The notes below the pieces were generated by a model, which worked only from the letters and a program-made list of their open reading frames with translations, made no database searches and was not told the DNA's origin. Shown here in pieces: positions 5,850-10,146 of a stretch of 10,146 nt of DNA. The translations under genes were made by a program, and so were the position numbers. How positions within the stretch are numbered: position 1 is the first letter of the stretch; each line of letters starts with the position of its first letter. This stretch comes from Flavobacteriia bacterium. Its GTDB lineage: Bacteria; Bacteroidota; Bacteroidia; Flavobacteriales; Flavobacteriaceae. The DNA lies in NCBI GenBank assembly GCA_030626085.1, contig DAOUPQ010000060.1, forward strand, positions 1-10,146. The letters run 5' to 3'.

Positions 5850-7565
5850 ATGCAAAGACTTATCATATTTTTTTTTCTGAGTTTTACTTTATACAGTAAT
5901 GCTCAAGGTTTTGAGACCGAATTTGAAAAAAGTAATGGAATTAGAACTGCAACTTACCAGCAAACCATTCAATTCTATAAAAATTTAGCAAATAATTACC
6001 CTGAAATTTCCATCCGGGAAATTGGAATGACCGATTCAGGTAAACCGCTACATTTGGTTATTTTTAATAGAAATTCGAATGCTCAAACTACAAAAAATAC
6101 AATTCTGATCAATAATGGTATTCATCCGGGAGAACCTGACGGAATTGATGCCAGCATGATGATGCTTAGAGATATTGTAAAAAATGAAAACTTAAAAGAA
6201 CAATTTTTAAATATCACGATTTGTATTATTCCAATTTACAATGTTGGTGGTAGTTTAAATCGTAATTCCTATTCAAGAGTTAATCAAAACGGACCAGAAT
6301 CTTATGGTTTTAGAGGGAATGACCGTAATTTTGATCTCAACCGTGATTTTATCAAAAATGATACTAAAAATTCAAAAGCATTTACTAAGATCTTTCATTT
6401 GGTAGATCCTGATATTTTTATTGATAATCACGTTAGTAATGGTGCAGATTATCAATATACTTTAACACATTTATTTACACAACACAATAAATTAGGTGAT
6501 GAACTAGGTAAATTTTTAAACGAAAAAATGATGCCTGAAATAGAAAAAGATCTCAATAAAAATAATTTGATCATAACACCTTATGTAAATGTCTTTAATC
6601 GGGTTCCCGATAGTGGATTTTCACAATTTTTTGATAATCCGCGTTACTCAACCGGATATACAACACTTTTCAATACTTTAGGATTGATGGTTGAAACTCA
6701 TATGTTAAAACCCTACAAACAGCGCGTTGAAGCTACTTATAAATTGATGTTTACTGTATTAGATTTTTTAAATAAAAACGGTAATGAGATTGCAATATTG
6801 AGGGATCAGGCAAACAATAAACTTCCATCTTATAAAACCTATCCCATTCAATGGGAAATTGACAGCACTCAAACTTCAATATTACAATTTAAAGGTTATG
6901 AAGGTAGTTTTATAAAAAGTGAGGTTACAGGCTTAAAACGTCTAAAGTACAACAGAAATAAACCTTTCACAAAATCAGTAAAATATTACAATCATTTTAA
7001 ACCAAAAAAAAGTATCGTTATCCCCAGAGCTTATATCATTCCACAAGGTTGGTGGAAAATAATTGAACGATTAGAACTCAACCAAATTCAATTTCAAACA
7101 TTAAAAAAAGATACTTTATTATATGTAGAAGCTTATCAGATCGACAATTACAAAACAACTGGAAAACCATATGAAGGACACTATAACCATTACAATACCG
7201 AAATAACTAAAATAAATATTCAACAACAATTCAAAAAAGGTGATCTGTATATTCCAACTGATCAAAAAGGATTTAGATATTTAATTGAAACTCTAGAGCC
7301 CGAAGCACCTGATTCATTTTTTAACTGGAATTTTTTTGATTCAATTTTACAAAAAAAAGAAGGTTTTTCGCCTTATGTTTTTGAAGATCTGGCATTAGAA
7401 ATATTAAATAAAAACCAACAATTAAAAACTGATCTTGAACAATTAAAGGTTAAGGATAAAGACTTTGCAAACAATTGGTACGCACAACTTGATTATATCT
7501 ACAAACATTCAAAATATAATGAGAAAGCATATTTACAATATCCAATCTATCGGGTTTTAAAATAG
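5850..7565 (+). CDS. Secreted M14-family zinc carboxypeptidase-like protein
   Basis: A 571-residue metallopeptidase-like protein. Residues 1-18 are a signal peptide (MQRLIIFFFLSFTLYSNA), so it is exported to the periplasm or beyond. The M14 catalytic domain spans about 35-310. Zinc ligands are H92 and E95 in HPGEPDG and H194 in DIFIDNHVSNG. Substrate-carboxylate binding residues are N164-R165 in FDLNRDF, and the catalytic glutamate is E282 in LMVETHMLKPY. All key residues are present, so it should be active. About 260 residues follow the catalytic domain and are probably a beta-rich accessory domain; I do not recognise it. Peptide or peptidoglycan-peptide trimming are both possible and the substrate cannot be read from sequence. 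Its position 1 nt after coaD suggests shared transcription rather than shared function. Confidence 0.88.
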   Translation: MQRLIIFFFLSFTLYSNAQGFETEFEKSNGIRTATYQQTIQFYKNLANNYPEISIREIGMTDSGKPLHLVIFNRNSNAQTTKNTILINNGIHPGEPDGIDASMMMLRDIVKNENLKEQFLNITICIIPIYNVGGSLNRNSYSRVNQNGPESYGFRGNDRNFDLNRDFIKNDTKNSKAFTKIFHLVDPDIFIDNHVSNGADYQYTLTHLFTQHNKLGDELGKFLNEKMMPEIEKDLNKNNLIITPYVNVFNRVPDSGFSQFFDNPRYSTGYTTLFNTLGLMVETHMLKPYKQRVEATYKLMFTVLDFLNKNGNEIAILRDQANNKLPSYKTYPIQWEIDSTQTSILQFKGYEGSFIKSEVTGLKRLKYNRNKPFTKSVKYYNHFKPKKSIVIPRAYIIPQGWWKIIERLELNQIQFQTLKKDTLLYVEAYQIDNYKTTGKPYEGHYNHYNTEITKINIQQQFKKGDLYIPTDQKGFRYLIETLEPEAPDSFFNWNFFDSILQKKEGFSPYVFEDLALEILNKNQQLKTDLEQLKVKDKDFANNWYAQLDYIYKHSKYNEKAYLQYPIYRVLK

Positions 7566-7643
7566 AGTATTTTAATTTACAGCAAAGTTTATTAATTTTC
7601 TACTGAATATTAATTTGTTGTATCCTAACCTCCTGTAATTTTA

Positions 7644-8252
7644 TTAAATTGTAATATTTATTATACTTTTTACTAACAATTTAATATTTGGATAAGTATT
7701 TTGTAAAGCTTTTTTAATATTTTTTTTATCCTTCCAAACCACTTTGGTGATACCTTCTTCAATTTGAGGTTTTAATAATGAATCATCATCAATATTATAC
7801 ATCTGATACCAATATGTAATTTTTAATATCTCGAGATCCTTTTCTGAATAAATATGATAAGTACCCATCACAAATTTTCCAATCTCAATATTTTCAATAC
7901 CACATTCCTCTTGTACTTCTCTCAATGCAGTTTCCGGAATTGATTCATTCTCCTCTACTTTTCCTTTGGGTAAATCCCATTTATCATTTCTATAAATAAA
8001 TAAAATTTCTTGATGAAAATTAAAAACAATTCCACCTGCAGCTTCAATAAGAGTAAACTTATTTTTAAATTCTTCCCATAGTATTTCTATATCAGGATGA
8101 TACAAATAAACACTCAAAGAAACTTTTAAATCACAATCCTCTAAATATTTTAGTAGATCAAAATCATTCCAAATATAAAAATTGGTTTGTTCTTTAAATT
8201 CAAGATTATCAATTAAAAAAATTGAACAATTGTTCTTAAAAATTCTATACAT
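7644..8252 (-). CDS. Nudix hydrolase
   Basis: The 202-residue protein has a Nudix domain in its C-terminal two-thirds. The Nudix box is complete at residues 97-119: G97, E103, R111-E112, E115-E116, G118, matching GX5EX7REUXEEXGU. It is preceded by the AAGGIVF strand and the WDLPKGK motif typical of the family. Such enzymes hydrolyse nucleoside diphosphates linked to another moiety, using Mg2+ bound by the box glutamates. The N-terminal 70 residues are family-specific and the substrate is unknown. I chose the ATG at 8252 (MYRIFKNN), which matches the usual N-terminus; an upstream in-frame ATG at 8324 would add 24 residues and overlap pyrE by 65 nt, so I rejected it. It is convergent with the M14 gene (78-nt gap, no clear terminator). 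Confidence 0.9.
   Translation of the reverse strand: MYRIFKNNCSIFLIDNLEFKEQTNFYIWNDFDLLKYLEDCDLKVSLSVYLYHPDIEILWEEFKNKFTLIEAAGGIVFNFHQEILFIYRNDKWDLPKGKVEENESIPETALREVQEECGIENIEIGKFVMGTYHIYSEKDLEILKITYWYQMYNIDDDSLLKPQIEEGITKVVWKDKKNIKKALQNTYPNIKLLVKSIINITI
8224..8235. repeat. 12-bp perfect palindrome in the pyrE -33 zone
   Basis: GAACAATTGTTC is a perfect inverted repeat located 12 nt upstream of the pyrE -7 box, where a repressor or activator could contact the promoter. It also lies inside the first codons of the Nudix gene on the opposite strand. An operator role is inference. Confidence 0.35.
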
Positions 8253-8255
8253 TTG
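8248..8255 (+). promoter_or_regulatory. Bacteroidota -7 box for pyrE
   Basis: TACATTTG matches TAnnTTTG exactly, with TTG at 8222-8224 lying 23 nt upstream, within the spacing reported for Flavobacterium promoters. It ends 4 nt before the pyrE ATG, predicting a leaderless or nearly leaderless message. The box overlaps the Nudix start codon (8250-8252, opposite strand). Confidence 0.5.
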
Positions 8256-8259
8256 CAAT

Positions 8260-8901
8260 ATGATTTTTGACAAAAATACAGCAAAAAAAACTGCCGAATT
8301 GCTTTTATCGATAAAAGCGATCAAACTTCAACCAAATGAGCCTTTTACTTGGGCTTCAGGTTGGAAATCACCAATCTATTGCGACAACAGAATTACTTTA
8401 TCTTATGTGCCAATTCGCAACTATATTAGAGAAAATTTATGTAAAATTATTCTTGAAAAACACGGCAAACCAGATGTAATTGCCGGTGTTGCTACAGGTG
8501 CAATTGCAATAGGTGTTTTGGTGGCTCAAGAATTGGGTGTACCTTTTATTTATGTTCGGCCCGAGCCTAAAAAACACGGTAGAAAGAATCAAATTGAAGG
8601 TTTTTTAGACAATGGTCAAAATGTTGTTGTTGTTGAAGATCTGATCAGTACCGGGAAAAGCAGTTTAAATGCTGTAAAAGCATTAAAAGATACTGATGCA
8701 AATGTTAAAGGAATGGTAGCTATTTTTAATTACGGATTTAAAATAGCCAAAAAGAACTTTGAAAAAGCAAATGTTGAATTAACGACCTTGAGTGATTACG
8801 AAAATTTAATAGAGCAAGCCTTAGATACAAATTATATTAGCGAAAAAGATATAAAAACTCTAAAAAAATGGAGAAAAAACCCCTCAAAATGGGGAAATTA
8901 A
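8260..8901 (+). CDS. pyrE: Orotate phosphoribosyltransferase
   Basis: It couples orotate to PRPP to make orotidine 5'-phosphate in de novo pyrimidine synthesis. The 213 residues include FTWASGWKSPIYCDNR (29-44, orotate/PRPP-binding N-terminal part), GVATGAIAIG (76-85), and the RPEPKKHGRKNQIEG loop (100-114, catalytic lysines and histidine). The PRPP signature VVVVEDLISTGKSS is at 122-135. Start ATG 8260 gives MIFDKNTAKKTAE, the usual flavobacterial N-terminus; an upstream in-frame ATG at 8182 would add 26 residues lying inside the Nudix gene and before the promoter, so I rejected it. The next gene follows 7 nt after the stop, so it is likely co-transcribed. Confidence 0.96.
   Translation: MIFDKNTAKKTAELLLSIKAIKLQPNEPFTWASGWKSPIYCDNRITLSYVPIRNYIRENLCKIILEKHGKPDVIAGVATGAIAIGVLVAQELGVPFIYVRPEPKKHGRKNQIEGFLDNGQNVVVVEDLISTGKSSLNAVKALKDTDANVKGMVAIFNYGFKIAKKNFEKANVELTTLSDYENLIEQALDTNYISEKDIKTLKKWRKNPSKWGN
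8271..8278 (-). promoter_or_regulatory. Bacteroidota -7 box for the Nudix gene
   Basis: On the minus strand this reads TATTTTTG, matching TAnnTTTG, and ends 18 nt before the Nudix ATG. It lies within codons 4-7 of pyrE, so the Nudix promoter is inside the pyrE coding sequence. No exact TTG is seen at the -33 position. Confidence 0.4.
8301..8318. repeat. 18-bp perfect palindrome inside the pyrE 5' coding region
   Basis: GCTTTTATCGATAAAAGC is a perfect 9+9 inverted repeat. It spans pyrE codons about 14-20 (within LLLSIKA) and begins 22 nt upstream of the Nudix -7 box, covering the Nudix -33 zone. It could be an operator or a hairpin in the pyrE message; it could also be a by-product of the codons used. 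Confidence 0.4.
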
Positions 8902-8908
8902 TTAAATT

Positions 8909-9298
8909 ATGAACTTAGAAAGCCCTAAAGTAACTGTAAAAAAATCAAGTAAGGATATTTTTGACTATTTAAGCAAAATTGAAAACTTCGAACAAATTAT
9001 GCCTGAAAATATTGATAAATTTGAAGCAGATGAAAATTCTTTCAAATTTGCACTCAAAGGTATGCCTGAAATAAAATTAAAACTTCAGGAGCAAGAAGAA
9101 CCTAAAAAAATAGTATTAGGCTCAGCAAGTGATAAATTTCCTTTTACGCTAACAGCAAATATTGATGAGAAATCAGATGATTCAAGTGAAGTGCAATTGG
9201 TTTTTGACGGTAATTTCAATCCAATGGTTGCTATGATGGTTAAAAGTCCACTTCAAAAATTTATCAATACGCTAATAAGCAATATTGAAAAGAAATAA
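8909..9298 (+). CDS. Small SRPBCC/START-like domain protein
   Basis: This 129-residue cytoplasmic protein has no signal peptide or membrane segment. It starts with a beta-strand (KVTVKKSSKDIFDYLSKIEN) in which a helix follows the first strand, as in SRPBCC (Bet v 1/START-like) domains. Alternating strands follow, and a long C-terminal helix (MVAMMVKSPLQKFINTLISN) would close the hydrophobic pocket. It is the right length for a single domain with nothing added. These proteins bind hydrophobic ligands; no ligand or reaction can be assigned here. It begins 7 nt after pyrE and is likely in the same transcript, an arrangement I recall from other Flavobacteriia. Its stop lies 4 nt from the stop of the convergent biotin ligase gene. 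Confidence 0.75.
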   Translation: MNLESPKVTVKKSSKDIFDYLSKIENFEQIMPENIDKFEADENSFKFALKGMPEIKLKLQEQEEPKKIVLGSASDKFPFTLTANIDEKSDDSSEVQLVFDGNFNPMVAMMVKSPLQKFINTLISNIEKK

Positions 9299-9302
9299 AG
9301 AT

Positions 9303-10034
9303 TTACAAAAACTTTATTTCTTTGAAATTATATTCATTTATATCTTCATTATCTTGTTTAACAAGTAGTTTTCCTTGTTGGTTGATTCCTATAATTTTAG
9401 CTGTAAAAGTATTTCCTTTATTGCTCTCAAAAGAATGAGTGATCCCAATTTTATACAATACTTTTTCATATTGTTCTTTTAAAAAAATAAATTCTTTTTT
9501 TTCTATGAAGTTGATATAGTATTTTAAATTATCTACAATTTCTTTCAAAAGAAGATCTCTGTTAAAATCCTTATTCAATAATAGTTTCATAGAAGTTGCA
9601 TTTGGTAATAAAACCGGAAATCCAGTTTGATTTACGTTTAATCCTATACCAACAACTGTGTATTTAATACTGTCTTTAACCAAAGTATTTTCTATTAATA
9701 TCCCTGCTATTTTTTTATTGCCTGCCAATATGTCGTTTGGCCATTTTATAGTTAAACCTTCAATTTTATGTTTGGTTAAAGCCTTATAAATTCCTAAAGA
9801 TATCGCACAATTCATATAAAATTGATGGTTGGCATTTAATTCGTTAAACCTGATCAATACACTAAACAACAAGTTCTTATTTTTTTCTGAAGTCCATTTT
9901 GTTTGCATCTGACCACGCCCTGAAGTTTGATATTCAGTAATGACTACTGTCCAGTTATCTACATCATTACTTTTTACAAGTTCTTTTAAAAATTGGTTTG
10001 TAGAGTTTATGGCATCAAGTTTGACTGTATTCAT
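9303..10034 (-). CDS. birA: Biotin--[acetyl-CoA-carboxylase] ligase, no regulatory domain
   Basis: It activates biotin to biotinyl-5'-AMP and attaches it to the lysine of the biotin carboxyl carrier protein, in the cytoplasm. The 243 residues contain only the catalytic and C-terminal domains. Motifs are the glycine loop TSGRGQ (37-42; GRGRRG in many relatives, so a variant), KWPNDI (97-102), KIAGILIE (108-115, with the adenylate-contacting lysine K108) and GIGLNVN (129-135). The C-terminal SH3-like domain is at about 195-243. There is no N-terminal winged helix, so unlike E. coli BirA it should not act as a transcriptional repressor. It is convergent with the SRPBCC gene and divergent from rsfS across a 74-nt spacer. 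Confidence 0.94.
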   Translation of the reverse strand: MNTVKLDAINSTNQFLKELVKSNDVDNWTVVITEYQTSGRGQMQTKWTSEKNKNLLFSVLIRFNELNANHQFYMNCAISLGIYKALTKHKIEGLTIKWPNDILAGNKKIAGILIENTLVKDSIKYTVVGIGLNVNQTGFPVLLPNATSMKLLLNKDFNRDLLLKEIVDNLKYYINFIEKKEFIFLKEQYEKVLYKIGITHSFESNKGNTFTAKIIGINQQGKLLVKQDNEDINEYNFKEIKFL

Positions 10035-10077
10035 ATATAATGTTTATATTGACGCATCTAAATTGATTAAAATTTAA

Positions 10078-10085
10078 TACATTTG
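10078..10085 (+). promoter_or_regulatory. Bacteroidota -7 box for rsfS
   Basis: TACATTTG is identical to the box before pyrE and ends 23 nt before the rsfS ATG. TTG candidates upstream lie 12 and 26 nt away, both outside the usual 17-23 nt spacing, so the -33 element is unclear. It lies in the 74-nt divergent spacer with the biotin ligase gene. Confidence 0.45.
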
Positions 10086-10108
10086 CAAGCAATATCTAAA
10101 AATATTAA

Positions 10109-10146
10109 ATGACTAAAAAAATAGCGAAAACTGACCTTTTAATTAC
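10109..10146 (+). CDS. rsfS: Ribosome silencing factor RsfS, first 12 codons
   Basis: Only MTKKIAKTDLLI is visible before the right edge. I assign it to RsfS (DUF143 family), which binds ribosomal protein L14 and blocks subunit joining in starved cells. Flavobacterial RsfS proteins begin with a very similar MTKK..NTD.LI sequence, and the gene lies beside the biotin ligase in that group. Twelve residues are thin evidence; the call rests on the match and the neighbourhood together. An A-rich stretch and a -7 box precede the ATG. Confidence 0.6.
   Translation, partial: MTKKIAKTDLLI

Noticed and set aside
7566..7643. Convergent spacer between M14 and Nudix genes searched for a bidirectional terminator
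   Set aside because: Only weak AT pairings around two ATTAAT copies are present; no stable stem could be supported.
8253..8324. Longer Nudix protein starting at ATG 8324
   Set aside because: The 24 extra residues are antisense to conserved pyrE codons and lie upstream of the best promoter box; MYRIFKNN at 8252 is the natural start.
10062..10085. Full -33/-7 promoter for rsfS using TTG at 10063-10065
   Set aside because: The spacing to the -7 box is only 12 nt, shorter than the usual 17-23 nt, so only the -7 box is listed.

Overview
The window looks like chromosomal DNA of a flavobacterium-like member of the Bacteroidota. The evidence is the very low GC content, A-rich rather than Shine-Dalgarno sequences before start codons, several copies of the Bacteroidota -7 promoter box (TAnnTTTG), and protein sequences of flavobacterial type. 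The gene order from memory (PASTA protein, ddl, coaD, M14 peptidase, Nudix, pyrE, SRPBCC, biotin ligase, rsfS) is a familiar core neighbourhood in Flavobacteriia. That synteny statement is recollection, not a search.

Layout. (1) 1-186, minus: 5' end of a membrane-anchored PASTA-domain protein. (2) 187-534: gene-poor spacer with a probable decayed small membrane-protein gene at 341-519. (3) 535-4191, minus: a three-gene MacAB/FtsX-type export operon, read permease 1 > permease 2 > periplasmic adaptor. It has no ATPase and no TolC-like gene in the window. (4) 4339-7565, plus: ddl (D-Ala-D-Ala ligase), coaD (coenzyme A synthesis), and a secreted M14 zinc carboxypeptidase-like protein starting 1 nt after coaD. 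(5) 7644-8252, minus: a Nudix hydrolase. Its start codon lies head-to-head with that of pyrE (8260-8901, plus), so each gene's promoter lies in the other's coding sequence. (6) pyrE is followed after 7 nt by a small SRPBCC/START-like protein (8909-9298). (7) 9303-10034, minus: a biotin-protein ligase without a DNA-binding domain, convergent with the SRPBCC gene. (8) 10109 to the edge, plus: the first codons of rsfS.

Functionally this is mostly housekeeping: cell-wall precursor synthesis, CoA and pyrimidine synthesis, biotinylation and ribosome silencing. One accessory-looking export module sits between the PASTA gene and ddl. I see no tRNA, rRNA, CRISPR array, transposase, toxin-antitoxin or defence genes, and no convincing GC-rich intrinsic terminator.

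I did not find a convincing undescribed system. The points most worth checking are the head-to-head Nudix/pyrE start region with palindromes in both presumed -33 zones, the export operon lacking its ATPase, the apparently leaderless starts of pyrE and coaD, and the small two-TM pseudogene with a similar inverted sequence on the other side of the export operon.
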